Shown piece by piece: positions 1 to 8,586 of a stretch of DNA of 64,000 nt; position 1 is the stretch's first letter; each line of letters starts with the position of its first letter. The notes under the pieces are model-generated. The model worked only from the letters and a program-made list of their open reading frames with translations, had not been told where the DNA came from and made no database searches. This DNA is from Verrucomicrobiaceae bacterium. Its GTDB lineage: Bacteria > Verrucomicrobiota > Verrucomicrobiia > Verrucomicrobiales > Verrucomicrobiaceae. A program made the translations under genes and the position numbers. Location: contig CANGYJ010000009.1 of assembly GCA_947458455.1 (NCBI GenBank), positions 124,001 to 188,000 of the forward strand, written 5' to 3'.

Positions 1-1
1 A

Positions 2-1567
2 TTGTATGTGTTGCTCGTTTTGACCGTGGCAAACCTCGCACTGGGGCTGGTGCATTTCAGCGGGCGCTGGGAATTTCATGTGGTGCCGGGCTTTGGGCGC
101 AGTTTTGGAGCGGGCCGCATCGGCGGCCTGTTCAACAATCCAAACCATCTGGCGGCGTTTCTCTCAATGGTGATGTTTCTGTGTGCGGGCTGGATGTGGT
201 TTGGCCGGGCGGGCGCGGCGCTGAGGTTGTTTTTGGGCTTTGTGATCCTGGCGATCGCCACGGGCACGGCGCTGACGGTGAGTCGAGGGGCTTTGCTGGG
301 CGTGGCGGTGGGTGCGGCAGTCTTTATGCTGCTGGCGCTGTGGCTGGTGTGGCACACGCAGCGGGCGCTTTTCAAATGGCTGCTGCTCGGTGGATCGCTG
401 CTGCTGCTGCTCGGCGGCGGGGTGCTTTACAAAGTGAACGAGGAGGCGATCCAGCGTCGCGAGGTCGGATCGCCGATGTCCGAGGATGTGCGCGGCAAGA
501 TCTGGAGCTCGGCGATGACGCAGCATGCGGAGCAGCCGCTGTGGGGAGCAGGTGCGCGGATGTTTTACTCCGGCAGCATCCAGTTTCGTGATCCGCGCAT
601 GACGAACTGGGAGGGCGACGCGCTCTTCGCTCACAACGACTACCTGCAAATGCTGGCGGACTATGGCTGGGCGGGCCTGGCGCTGCTGTTGATGCTGATC
701 GCCACGCATCTGTGGAATGGGATCGTGTTCATGAAGTGGTTCGCGAGGAGCAAATTTCCACGCACGGGCCGGCTCGGCAGCGTGACGCTTTCACTCGTGC
801 TCGGGTCGCTGGCCGCGCTGACGGCCACGATGGTGCATGCGCTGGTGGAGTTTCACTGGCACATCCCGGCGGTGATCCTCACGGGAGCCGTGATGCTCGG
901 TTTTCTGGCGAATCCGGGCATCGACGCGGATGGCCCGAAGCGACTCCGCGTGCCCGGTGTGCGTGTGGGCATTAAACTGGCCGCGATGGCGGCGAGCGCC
1001 GTGCTGGCCTGGGGCGCGGTGACCTGGGGCCTGGCGGATTTTCAAGTTGCGCAGGCCTATCTGGCGGGGAAGCAAAAGGATCAAGCGACCGCGCTCGAGC
1101 ATCTGCTGCGAGCAGCGGAGATCGATCCACGCAGCGGAGAGATTCAGTATCGACTTGGACTCGCCTACCTCGACAACTGGAGTCCGAAAAAAAGCCCCTC
1201 CGAGCAAAAACGCCTCATCGAAGCCGGACTGGCCGCTTTGACACGAGCCTGCGTTTTGAACCCCGCGAGCCATTACTACCAGCTCGCGAGAGCGGATGCG
1301 CTGGATGCCGCAGGCAAACATGACGAGGCCTTGTTAGCTATTCACCGGGCGATGGAACTGGCTCCACTGCACGAGGAACCCCGCGTGGCGCTCGGGAAGC
1401 ATTTCCACAATCTGCGACAGTTTGAAAAAGCCGAGGAAGCCTACCTGTGGGCACGCTCATCCAAGGCCTCCAACCCCAAAGGCACCGCGAACGGGAGCAG
1501 CTACTATGAGCAGATGCTGCGCGACACGGCGTATCTCGCGGAGTTGGCGAGGAAGAGGGCAGGATAG
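2..1567 (+). CDS. O-antigen ligase/polymerase-like membrane protein with C-terminal TPRs (5' partial)
   Basis: Reading is open to the window edge; the first possible start is a TTG at base 2, so the true start is probably upstream. Residues 1-340 hold many hydrophobic membrane segments separated by a large loop containing a FAHNDYLQMLADYGWAG stretch, typical of the Wzy_C/O-antigen ligase family that joins or polymerises lipid-linked glycans at the periplasmic membrane face. After a last membrane helix (about 320-345) the protein ends in TPR-like helices (about 350-500, e.g. AAEIDPRSGEIQYRLGLAYL). The downstream sugar transferase fits a surface polysaccharide role. The exact glycan substrate cannot be told. 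Confidence 0.75.
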   Translation: MYVLLVLTVANLALGLVHFSGRWEFHVVPGFGRSFGAGRIGGLFNNPNHLAAFLSMVMFLCAGWMWFGRAGAALRLFLGFVILAIATGTALTVSRGALLGVAVGAAVFMLLALWLVWHTQRALFKWLLLGGSLLLLLGGGVLYKVNEEAIQRREVGSPMSEDVRGKIWSSAMTQHAEQPLWGAGARMFYSGSIQFRDPRMTNWEGDALFAHNDYLQMLADYGWAGLALLLMLIATHLWNGIVFMKWFARSKFPRTGRLGSVTLSLVLGSLAALTATMVHALVEFHWHIPAVILTGAVMLGFLANPGIDADGPKRLRVPGVRVGIKLAAMAASAVLAWGAVTWGLADFQVAQAYLAGKQKDQATALEHLLRAAEIDPRSGEIQYRLGLAYLDNWSPKKSPSEQKRLIEAGLAALTRACVLNPASHYYQLARADALDAAGKHDEALLAIHRAMELAPLHEEPRVALGKHFHNLRQFEKAEEAYLWARSSKASNPKGTANGSSYYEQMLRDTAYLAELARKRAG

Positions 1568-1799
1568 CCGCAAAAGAGCGCAGAGATCGCAAAGAGAAGG
1601 GCCTGAGTGATTCTTCGCGTCATCATTCCTGGTGAATTCGCAGACAAGAAAAACCGCTTATATGACGCTAATATGACGCTGATAAAAGAGGGCCATCAGC
1701 GTCTCGTTAACGTCATATTAGCGGTGAACCAGACTCACCGCACGCATGATGCCCGAAGAATTTTTTTGCGGTCCTTGCGATCTTTTGCGGCCATTCCGT
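1566..1799. repeat. Nested inverted-repeat element filling a convergent gap
   Basis: Imperfect outer arms at about 1566-1598 and 1769-1799 share gccgcaaaaga and related text when one is reverse-complemented. Inside is a second inverted repeat with perfect 13-bp arms (1666-1678 and 1711-1723) followed by a further 5-bp pair (1679-1683, 1695-1699). The element begins at the stop codon of the upstream gene and ends about 9 bp from the stop of the convergent carboxypeptidase gene. No credible gene lies within it. Confidence 0.75.
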
Positions 1800-1808
1800 C
1801 AGCCGTGA

Positions 1809-2864
1809 TCAAGCCTTGAGCGCCCAATCCAGCAGGGCCTGCGCATCCTTCCAGACGCCGCTTTCGGTGTCGTTGAGGATGACGACGATGCGGCGGCGGC
1901 CGTTGCGCTCGCCGGTGGCGACGAGGCAGTAGCCAGCGGCATCGGTGTAGCCCGTTTTCATGCCATCGCAGTAGGAGGCGGTGCGCAGGACGCGGTTGGT
2001 GTTGGCGAGGTCGATGAACTTGCCATCGGGCTTTTTGAATTTGTAGGACTGCAGCTTCACGATCTCGCGGATCTCGGGCATTTTATCGGCCCATTTGGCA
2101 ATGACAGCGAGATCGCGGGCGGTCGAGTAGGGCTGATCATCGGTGAGGCCGGGAAGGCCGTGGGGATTGACGAAGTGAGTGTTTTGCAGACCCAACGATT
2201 TGGCCTTCTCGTTCATCTTCTCGACGAAGGCGGCCACGCTGCCGGCGTTGTCGCGAGCGAGAGCTTGAGCGATGTCGTTCGAGCTTTTCACGAGCACAGC
2301 GCTGAGGAGTTGATGGCGGGTGTAGGTCTCCCCTTCCTTGAGGCCGAGGCGCACGGGGGCGCACTGCGTGTCACTTTTCTCGACGGTGACGATTTGATCG
2401 AGGCTACCAGCTTCGACGACGAGGAGGCCGGTCATGATCTTGGTGGTGCTGGCGATGGCACCGCGCTTTTCGGCGTTCTTTTCAAAGAGGATGTCGTTGG
2501 AGGCGGGGTCGATCACGATGCTGCGATCGGCGGAGATGAGCGGGACGGGACCGCGGAGGTTTTTGATCTCAATCTCGCGGCGTACCTTTTTGAGCTTCTC
2601 CGTCTCCTCGGCGAGCTGGGTGAGCAGCGTCTTCTCCTTATCGGCGACGGCTTTTTCGCGGGCCTCCATCTGCCGCAGGGCCTCGGTGATTTGATGCTTC
2701 TCCTTGGCAAACTCCGCCTCGCGCTGCGTCATCGCGGTGAGCTTGGCCTGCACCTCTTCCTCACGCCAGCGGAGCTGCTCCTCGCGTTTCGGATCATCAC
2801 AGGAAGTGGCCGCTAGGCAGGCCACGAGGGCGAGCAGGGCAGTGCGTGTGGTGTGGGACTTCAT
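1809..2864 (-). CDS. D-alanyl-D-alanine carboxypeptidase (PBP5/6 family, peptidase S11), probable lipoprotein
   Basis: 351 residues from the ATG at 2864; an upstream in-frame extension lacks a signal sequence and is rejected. Residues 1-22 form a signal peptide ending in a lipobox-like ATSC, so lipid anchoring is likely. Residues 30-102 are a charged coiled coil, then the S11 penicilloyl-serine domain: S139-T-T-K142 (catalytic SxxK), SSN at 194-196 and KTG at 303-305. The family trims the terminal D-Ala from peptidoglycan stem peptides in the periplasm. The coiled-coil spacer before the enzyme domain is not part of the standard family. aroD lies 8 bp upstream on the same strand, so the two are probably co-transcribed. 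Confidence 0.9.
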   Translation of the reverse strand: MKSHTTRTALLALVACLAATSCDDPKREEQLRWREEEVQAKLTAMTQREAEFAKEKHQITEALRQMEAREKAVADKEKTLLTQLAEETEKLKKVRREIEIKNLRGPVPLISADRSIVIDPASNDILFEKNAEKRGAIASTTKIMTGLLVVEAGSLDQIVTVEKSDTQCAPVRLGLKEGETYTRHQLLSAVLVKSSNDIAQALARDNAGSVAAFVEKMNEKAKSLGLQNTHFVNPHGLPGLTDDQPYSTARDLAVIAKWADKMPEIREIVKLQSYKFKKPDGKFIDLANTNRVLRTASYCDGMKTGYTDAAGYCLVATGERNGRRRIVVILNDTESGVWKDAQALLDWALKA

Positions 2865-2872
2865 GGCGCGGA

Positions 2873-3583
2873 TCAGAGCTGGGGAAGGAGTTGTTTGAGT
2901 TCGGAGGCAGGCCACTGGCCGGGAGCGTTTGAGGTGCCAATGTAGCCGTAGTTGAGCAAACTGCCGCATTTTGCCAGCACGAGACGCGAGACGCGGCCCC
3001 AAGTGCCCATGCCCATCACCGAGATGCGCTGGCGATGCGGCGCGGAGGCCAGTTTCATGAGGCGGACGAGATCGTCCTGGCTGTTCAAGAAGGTGGCGAT
3101 CTTCACGCTATCGAGCCCGAGTGGCTGGGCGAAGGAGATGGAGCCCTCCAGCACCTCATCGGCGGGTGTGGCCTGGAAATCGTGGAAGGACCCGATGACG
3201 AAGGCACCTGCCGCGTGGGCTTTTTGAATCGTGCCCTGCATCTGCGCGGCGGTGCGCAGTTCGATGTCCACCAGCGCCGCGAGGTCCAGCAGCGGCTCGA
3301 TCATGGCTGCCCGGGCGGCGGGATCGGTGGGAGAAGAGCCGCCTTCAGACGGATGACGGCAGGTGAGCAGAAGCGGCAGGGTGTTTCCGGCCAAAAGGCG
3401 GCGGAGCTCCTCGGCAGGCAAGTTTAAAGTATCCAGCCGCAGCTCCACCACATCGCAGGTGGCCTCACGGGTGGCGGGATCGAGGCTCATCAGATGCTGG
3501 AGGGCCGACAGATCGCCCACGACCCCCACGGCGAGGGGCCGGGAGGAGAGGAGCAGGTTTTTCGAGGAAATGAGTTGTGGCAC
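2873..3583 (-). CDS. aroD: 3-dehydroquinate dehydratase, type I
   Basis: Starts with GTG at 3583; 236 residues, normal for the family. It catalyses dehydration of 3-dehydroquinate to 3-dehydroshikimate in the cytoplasmic shikimate pathway. Visible family marks are VELRLD (E47/R49), the GSFHDF strand with the catalytic-base histidine H134, the Schiff-base lysine K161 in DSVKIAT, and the late GRVSR segment. It is first in a two-gene unit with the downstream carboxypeptidase and is divergent from the sugar transferase gene. Confidence 0.9.
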   Translation of the reverse strand: MPQLISSKNLLLSSRPLAVGVVGDLSALQHLMSLDPATREATCDVVELRLDTLNLPAEELRRLLAGNTLPLLLTCRHPSEGGSSPTDPAARAAMIEPLLDLAALVDIELRTAAQMQGTIQKAHAAGAFVIGSFHDFQATPADEVLEGSISFAQPLGLDSVKIATFLNSQDDLVRLMKLASAPHRQRISVMGMGTWGRVSRLVLAKCGSLLNYGYIGTSNAPGQWPASELKQLLPQL

Positions 3584-3602
3584 AGGTTAGGTCTGTTATA
3601 AT
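3575..3602 (+). promoter_or_regulatory. Candidate sigma-70-like promoter for the sugar transferase gene
   Basis: A perfect TATAAT lies at 3597-3602, with TTGTGG 16 bp upstream at 3575-3580, in the short divergent gap before the start at 3647. The -10 is convincing and the -35 is weak. It overlaps the beginning of aroD. Confidence 0.4.
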
Positions 3603-3646
3603 TTCAGTAATCTTAATTAACAACCAACGTTTAAAACGCCCCAATT

Positions 3647-5041
3647 ATGCTTGGCCGAAAGCAAGAAATCAATTTGCAGCTCACGGAGATCTTCGACAGC
3701 GCCATCTTGGCCTTTTGTCTCTGGTCTAGCCACTACCTGCGCTCGCAGGTGGTGCCGCTGTTCATGCCAGAGGCCATCGAGATCCCGCCTTTTGAGCAGT
3801 TTTACTGGGTGCTGGCCGTCGTACCGCTTTTCACTCCCATCGCCCTCGAGGCCTGCGGCTTTTACTCCAACATCCACAACAAGACGCTGCACCGCTCCCT
3901 GCGGCAGCTTTTCGAGGGGCTGGTGATCATCGGCATGTTTGTGGGTGCCTGCGTGGTGTTCTTCAAATGGGAAGTGCCCAGCCGTGCCGTGGTGCTCTTC
4001 TCCGTCGGCCTCGGTGCCTGCGGCCTGCTGCTGCGTGAAAGCTGGCAGCGTGACCGACTGCGCCGCCGCCTGGCCTCTGGCAAAGGCCGCGAGCGAGTCA
4101 TCGTGGCAGGCCAGGAGCAGGACATTGAGAATTTCATCACCCACCTCACGCAGGAGCAACGGGCGGAACTCGATATCGTGATGAAATTCGACATCACCAC
4201 GCGGCCGGTGGGCGAGCTGGAATCCGCCCTGAAGGAGCATTCCATCAGCCGCGTGCTATTCGCGGTGCGTCATGTGCATTTCGGCCGCATCGAGGAGGCC
4301 GTGCAGGCCTGCGAAACCGTCGGCGTCGAGGCCTGGATCGCGGCGAACTTCTTCGAGACGGCCATCGCCCGGCCCACCTTTGATGTGATGGGCGGAAAGC
4401 TCATGCTCGTCTTCCACAGCACGCCTCAGGCCTCGTGGGAGCTGCTCTGCAAAGGCGCTCTCGATCGAATTGGCGCGGCTATTTTACTGGCACTCTCCTC
4501 TCCAGCCTGGCTCGTCGCCATCATCGGCATCCGTCTCGGCTCACGCGGCCCGGTGTTCTTCAAACAAGAACGTGCGGGCCTCTACGGGAAGCCTTTCACT
4601 ATGTGGAAGTTCCGCAGCATGCACACCGACGCTGAATCACGCCGCGCCGAACTGGAAGTGCACAACGAAATGGACGGCCCGGTTTTCAAGATCCAAAACG
4701 ACCCGCGCATCTTCGCCTTTGGACGTTGGCTGCGTCGCATGAGCATCGACGAGCTGCCACAGCTCATCAATGTGGTCCGCGGTGAGATGAGCCTCGTCGG
4801 CCCGCGACCGTTGCCCGTGTATGAAATCGAGCGCATCGAAAAGCACGCCCAGCGCCGCCGTCTCAGTGTGAAGCCCGGCCTCACCTGCCTCTGGCAAGTC
4901 ACCGGCCGCAATGGCATCAAGAACTTCGACGAATGGGTGGCCCTCGACCTCAAGTACATCGACAACTGGTCCCTCTGGCTCGATGTGAAGATCTTGGCTC
5001 AGACCTTGCCAGCTGTGCTGCGAGGCGCGGGAGCGAGCTGA
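3647..5041 (+). CDS. Polyprenyl-phosphate sugar-1-phosphate transferase (exopolysaccharide initiating enzyme)
   Basis: 464 residues. The N-terminus has four to five membrane helices (to about 150), followed by a Rossmann-like region (about 145-255), another membrane helix (about 270-295) and the bacterial sugar transferase domain. Family motifs are KQERAGLYGKPF near 305, the FRSM segment, DELPQLINVV near 367, SLVGPRP and GLTCLWQVTGRN near 410. Such enzymes transfer a hexose-1-phosphate from a nucleotide sugar onto undecaprenyl phosphate, starting exopolysaccharide or O-unit assembly at the inner membrane. The O-antigen ligase-like gene nearby supports this. The sugar is unknown. Confidence 0.9.
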   Translation: MLGRKQEINLQLTEIFDSAILAFCLWSSHYLRSQVVPLFMPEAIEIPPFEQFYWVLAVVPLFTPIALEACGFYSNIHNKTLHRSLRQLFEGLVIIGMFVGACVVFFKWEVPSRAVVLFSVGLGACGLLLRESWQRDRLRRRLASGKGRERVIVAGQEQDIENFITHLTQEQRAELDIVMKFDITTRPVGELESALKEHSISRVLFAVRHVHFGRIEEAVQACETVGVEAWIAANFFETAIARPTFDVMGGKLMLVFHSTPQASWELLCKGALDRIGAAILLALSSPAWLVAIIGIRLGSRGPVFFKQERAGLYGKPFTMWKFRSMHTDAESRRAELEVHNEMDGPVFKIQNDPRIFAFGRWLRRMSIDELPQLINVVRGEMSLVGPRPLPVYEIERIEKHAQRRRLSVKPGLTCLWQVTGRNGIKNFDEWVALDLKYIDNWSLWLDVKILAQTLPAVLRGAGAS

Positions 5042-5083
5042 AGCTGATTCCGCCGCATAAACACGCCTCGAGCAGGCGTTTGA

Positions 5084-6352
5084 ATGCGCCTCATGACACG
5101 CACCAGCCTTCTCTCCTTTGTTTTCGCTGCCTCATCGCTTCTCGCGCAGACGCCACGTCCTGGCGTGAATTATGATGAGGCGAAGGTGAGCAGTGATCCG
5201 CTGCCGGACTTGAAGGTGAAGACGGCGGAGGAGTGGATGAAATCGCGGCGTGGGGAGATTTTGAGGCTGTTTGAGCAGCATGTGTATGGCAAGACGCCCG
5301 CGAAGGTCGGCACGCCGAAGTTTGAGGTCACGGCAACGAAGGCGGATGCGCTCGGCGGGCTGGCGACGCGAAAATTCGTGCATGTCTCACTGCCGGAGCG
5401 TCCGGCGTGGAAGGGCATGGATGTGATGATTTACATCCCCAATGGCGTGAAGGCTGCGCCGTGCATGGTGGGACTGAGCTTTGGCGGCAATCATGCCGTG
5501 AGCACCGAGAAGGATGTGCCGCTCTCCAGCCGCTGGATGCGGGAGAGCAAGGAGAAGAACATCGTCGATCACCGGGCCACCGAGGCCACTCGCGGCACGG
5601 AAAGCAGCCGCTGGCCGCTTGAGATGATCCTCAAGGCCGGCTTTGCCGTGGCCACCGCCTACTATGGCGACATCGAGCCGGACCATGCAGATGGTTGGAA
5701 GGACAGCCTGCGTGCGGCGGTGAGCGCTGATGGGGCAAACACCGTGTGGAAAGACGGCGAGTGGGGGGCCATCGGGGCCTGGTCGTGGGGTCTGAGCCGC
5801 ATCGCGGACTATTTGCAAAGCGATGCGCAGATCGACGGCAAGCATCTGGCGGTCATCGGTCACTCACGCCTGGGTAAAACTTCGCTCTGGGCTGGGGTGC
5901 AGGATGAGCGCTTCGGCGCGGTGATCTCCAACAACAGCGGCGAAGGCGGCGCGGCGCTGATGCGCCGCGATTTCGGCGAGACGACGGCCATCATCACGAA
6001 GGCCTTCCCGCATTGGTTCACGCCGAAATACGCTACGTATGCCGGAAACGCCGCCGCGTGCCCCATCGACATGCACATGCTCATTGCCCTCGCCGCCCCG
6101 CGGCCAATCTACATCGCCAGCGCGGCGGAAGATCACTGGGCGGATCAAAAGGGCGAGTTCCTCTCCTGCTTCCACGCCCAGCCAGTGTATGCCCTTTTCG
6201 GCAAAAAAGGCACCGTCGTCGAGGCGCCGCCCGAAATCGACACGCCTGTGGGCGACTTCATCGGCTACCACAACCGCACCGGGAAGCACGATGTGACGGA
6301 TTACGACTGGAGCCAATACCTCGCCTTCGCGAAGCGGCACTGGGGGCTGTAA
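5084..6352 (+). CDS. Exported CE15-type glucuronoyl methylesterase-like hydrolase
   Basis: 422 residues with a signal peptide ending near residue 22 (SLLAQ). It is an alpha/beta hydrolase whose nucleophile motif GHSRLGK (about 258-264) matches the CE15 signature GxSRxGK; a following NNSGEGG segment and a late GKHDVTDYDW histidine could complete the triad. CE15 enzymes cleave 4-O-methyl-glucuronoyl esters linking xylan to lignin. An exported copy suggests plant polysaccharide breakdown. A second ATG three codons in is an equally good start. The next open frame continues in phase directly after the stop. Confidence 0.8.
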   Translation: MRLMTRTSLLSFVFAASSLLAQTPRPGVNYDEAKVSSDPLPDLKVKTAEEWMKSRRGEILRLFEQHVYGKTPAKVGTPKFEVTATKADALGGLATRKFVHVSLPERPAWKGMDVMIYIPNGVKAAPCMVGLSFGGNHAVSTEKDVPLSSRWMRESKEKNIVDHRATEATRGTESSRWPLEMILKAGFAVATAYYGDIEPDHADGWKDSLRAAVSADGANTVWKDGEWGAIGAWSWGLSRIADYLQSDAQIDGKHLAVIGHSRLGKTSLWAGVQDERFGAVISNNSGEGGAALMRRDFGETTAIITKAFPHWFTPKYATYAGNAAACPIDMHMLIALAAPRPIYIASAAEDHWADQKGEFLSCFHAQPVYALFGKKGTVVEAPPEIDTPVGDFIGYHNRTGKHDVTDYDWSQYLAFAKRHWGL

Positions 6353-6394
6353 ACAGCCGTCTTCGTACTCGGTGACCATGACAGCGTCAGCGGC

Positions 6395-7387
6395 ATGAGC
6401 CTGGCCTTTGCGGCTGGCACGGCGACCACGAATGAGGCCGTGGGCACCTACAACCTCGCGGTGAACCGCACCGGCACCTCCACGGGTGCGGCAAGCGTGG
6501 AGTATCGCGTGAATGGCGGCACCGCCGCAGGCAATGGCGTCGATTTCTCACTTGCCGAGGGCCTGCTGAACTTCGCCAGTGGCGAGACGAGCAAGACGAT
6601 CCCCACCGCCATCGTGCAAGACCAGCTCCCCGAGCAAGCGGAGACGATCATCGTGCAGCTGTTGAATCAAACCGGCGCAAACCTCGGCACCAGCTCACAT
6701 ACCTTGACGGTGAACAACCTCTCTATGCCGGAGGCGTTTAGCGATCCCGCCACGGCAGTGATCGCCACCGGAGCGACGCAGAATGGCCGCGTGATGCCGG
6801 GCGGCATTGCCACGAGTTATTGGTTCCAATTCGGCCTCACGCCCGTTTACGGCCAGGTCACGCCGGCGCAGAATCCCGCCGCAGGCATCGCCATCCCCGT
6901 CGCGCTCGAAACCGGCCTCAACACCGTGCAAATCGAAGTCACCGCACAGGATGCGGTCACCCTGCAACTCTGCACCCTGCAAATCACCCGCCCGCCCGGC
7001 TACACCCAATGGAGCGCCGCCGCAGGCATCACCGGCACCACGAATGTCGGCCCCCTAGATGACTTTAACGGCGGCGGCAGCGGAGCCCTTGAGCTCGACC
7101 GCACCACCCTCAACTCCCCCGGCCAGCCCATCAGCAGCCAGCTCCCACCAACCAGCGGCGGCTCACCCGAATGGTGCGCCATCTTCATCCGCCGCAAAGA
7201 CCATGCGCAGGCCGGCCTGACCTACACACCGCACTTCAGCGCCAATCTCGGCATCTGGCAGCCGAGCACCGCCACGCCCACCATCCACGCCGATGACGGC
7301 ATCTATCAGGCTGTGTGCATTCCGTATCCCGAGATCGAAGGGCAGCCTGCCAGATTCTTCAAGCTGGGCGTGTCTATGGCATCCTGA
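6395..7387 (+). CDS. Calx-beta domain protein, probably a 5'-truncated remnant of a larger surface protein
   Basis: 330 residues with no signal peptide or membrane segment. Residues 1-108 form a Calx-beta domain (TNEAVGTYNLAVNRTG near the start, a GVDFS segment and the ETIIVQLL strand). Residues 115-190 resemble a fibronectin-like surface module (SYWFQFGLTPVYGQVTPAQ). The C-terminus is unrecognised. Calx-beta domains normally occur inside long exported adhesins or hydrolases, so a cytoplasmic stand-alone copy is odd. The frame is open back to the CE15 stop codon, and the 42 intervening bases hold no start. It may be a decayed gene whose beginning was deleted. Confidence 0.5.
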   Translation: MSLAFAAGTATTNEAVGTYNLAVNRTGTSTGAASVEYRVNGGTAAGNGVDFSLAEGLLNFASGETSKTIPTAIVQDQLPEQAETIIVQLLNQTGANLGTSSHTLTVNNLSMPEAFSDPATAVIATGATQNGRVMPGGIATSYWFQFGLTPVYGQVTPAQNPAAGIAIPVALETGLNTVQIEVTAQDAVTLQLCTLQITRPPGYTQWSAAAGITGTTNVGPLDDFNGGGSGALELDRTTLNSPGQPISSQLPPTSGGSPEWCAIFIRRKDHAQAGLTYTPHFSANLGIWQPSTATPTIHADDGIYQAVCIPYPEIEGQPARFFKLGVSMAS

Positions 7388-7445
7388 TTCAGGAATCCCA
7401 ATTGTCACTTGCCGGGAGGCTTTGCCCCGTGTGTCATGAGAGATC

Positions 7446-8465
7446 ATGCCCGCGAAAAAAGCTGCTCCCAAACCTGCCAAGGCCCCCAAAAAGAAAATCC
7501 TCAACGTGCCCTTCTGGATCGGCTTTGATCTCGGCGGCACGAAGATGATGGCCACGGTGCTCGACAAGAATTACAAGGTGCTCGGCAGTGCCCGCAAATC
7601 CACGAATGGCAGTGACGGCGCTTTGAAAGGCAAAAAGAAGATGCTCAACGCCATCCACGAGGCCATGGAAAATGCCTGCGTGAACCCGAAGGGCCTCCAG
7701 GGCATCGGCATCGGCTGCCCCGGCCTCGTGAATCCCGAAAAAGGCATTCTCGTCTTCGCGCCAAACCTCGGCTGGCGAAACCTGCCGCTGCGTAAAATCC
7801 TCGAAACGGAGTTTCACCAACCCGTCGCCGTGCTCAACGACGTGGATGCCGGCACCTATGGCGAGTACGTCCTCGGCGCTGGCAAAGGTGCCCGCTCGCT
7901 GCTCGGCGTCTTCCCCGGCACAGGCGTGGGCGCGGGCTTTGTGTATGATGGAAAGCTCGTCATGGGCAAAACCATCTCCGCCATGGAACTCGGCAATGTG
8001 ATGCTTCCCGGCACCCACCTCGGCAGCACGGAATTTGGAGCCGTGATCCTCGAAGATCTCACCAGCCGTCTCGCCCTCGCCGCGAATGCCGGGGTGGCCT
8101 GCTACCGTGGCCAGGCCCCCGAGCTCGACCGCAAGACGCAGGGCTCTCTGCGCGACATCCGCAGCAAGGCGCTTGCCGCTTCCTTCCGTGGCGGCGAGGA
8201 GGCCACCATGATCCTCTTCCGCAATTCCGTGCGCTACCTCGGCATGGGCGTGGCGATGATCGTCAATCTCTTTGCCCCCGATCAGATCACCCTCGGCGGC
8301 GGCCTCGTCGAGGAACTTCCCGGCCTCTACATCCAGCTCCTCAAGGAAGAAGTCGAGCGCTACGCCATCCCCGAACTCGCCAAAGGCATCAAATACACCA
8401 TCGCCAAGCTCGGCGGGCAGGCGGTGGCCGCTGGAAGCGTCGCCTGGCTCCGCAATCAGGTCTGA
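7446..8465 (+). CDS. ROK-family sugar kinase (glucokinase-like) lacking the zinc motif
   Basis: 339 residues beginning with a Lys/Ala/Pro-rich tail of about 22 residues. The ATP-binding DLGGTK motif lies at 28-33, GIGCPGLVN follows, the catalytic NDVDAGTYGE is near 132, and the second phosphate loop GTGVGAG near 158. ROK kinases phosphorylate glucose or amino sugars at C6. The segment that normally reads GE-xGH followed by CxCGxxGC is here MELGN with no cysteine cluster, so structural zinc binding is lost and sugar choice may differ. The substrate cannot be assigned. Confidence 0.8.
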   Translation: MPAKKAAPKPAKAPKKKILNVPFWIGFDLGGTKMMATVLDKNYKVLGSARKSTNGSDGALKGKKKMLNAIHEAMENACVNPKGLQGIGIGCPGLVNPEKGILVFAPNLGWRNLPLRKILETEFHQPVAVLNDVDAGTYGEYVLGAGKGARSLLGVFPGTGVGAGFVYDGKLVMGKTISAMELGNVMLPGTHLGSTEFGAVILEDLTSRLALAANAGVACYRGQAPELDRKTQGSLRDIRSKALAASFRGGEEATMILFRNSVRYLGMGVAMIVNLFAPDQITLGGGLVEELPGLYIQLLKEEVERYAIPELAKGIKYTIAKLGGQAVAAGSVAWLRNQV

Positions 8466-8470
8466 ATCCT

Positions 8471-8567
8471 TCAGCAATCAGCAATCGTCATTCAACCCGC
8501 TTCGCCAAGCCGCCCCGCTCCAATCCGACCGCAGATTGCTGAATTCTGATTGCTGATTGTCGAAGTT
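8471..8567. repeat. Dispersed inverted repeat, family R1, copy A
   Basis: Starts 6 bp after the ROK stop codon. It begins with cagcaatcagcaatcg and ends with gattgctgattgt, so the ends pair as a hairpin. The inner text (ccgctccaatcc, accgcagattgctgaa) is shared almost base for base with copy B at 8963-9076, and the arms recur at 52705-52791. Confidence 0.85.
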
Positions 8568-8586
8568 CCTCATACCTCGCAGCCCT

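Noticed and set aside
1607-1819. 70-residue frame between the first two genes
   Set aside because: It lies inside the nested inverted repeats; its end (LRSLRSFAAI) is repeat sequence that also appears on the other strand.
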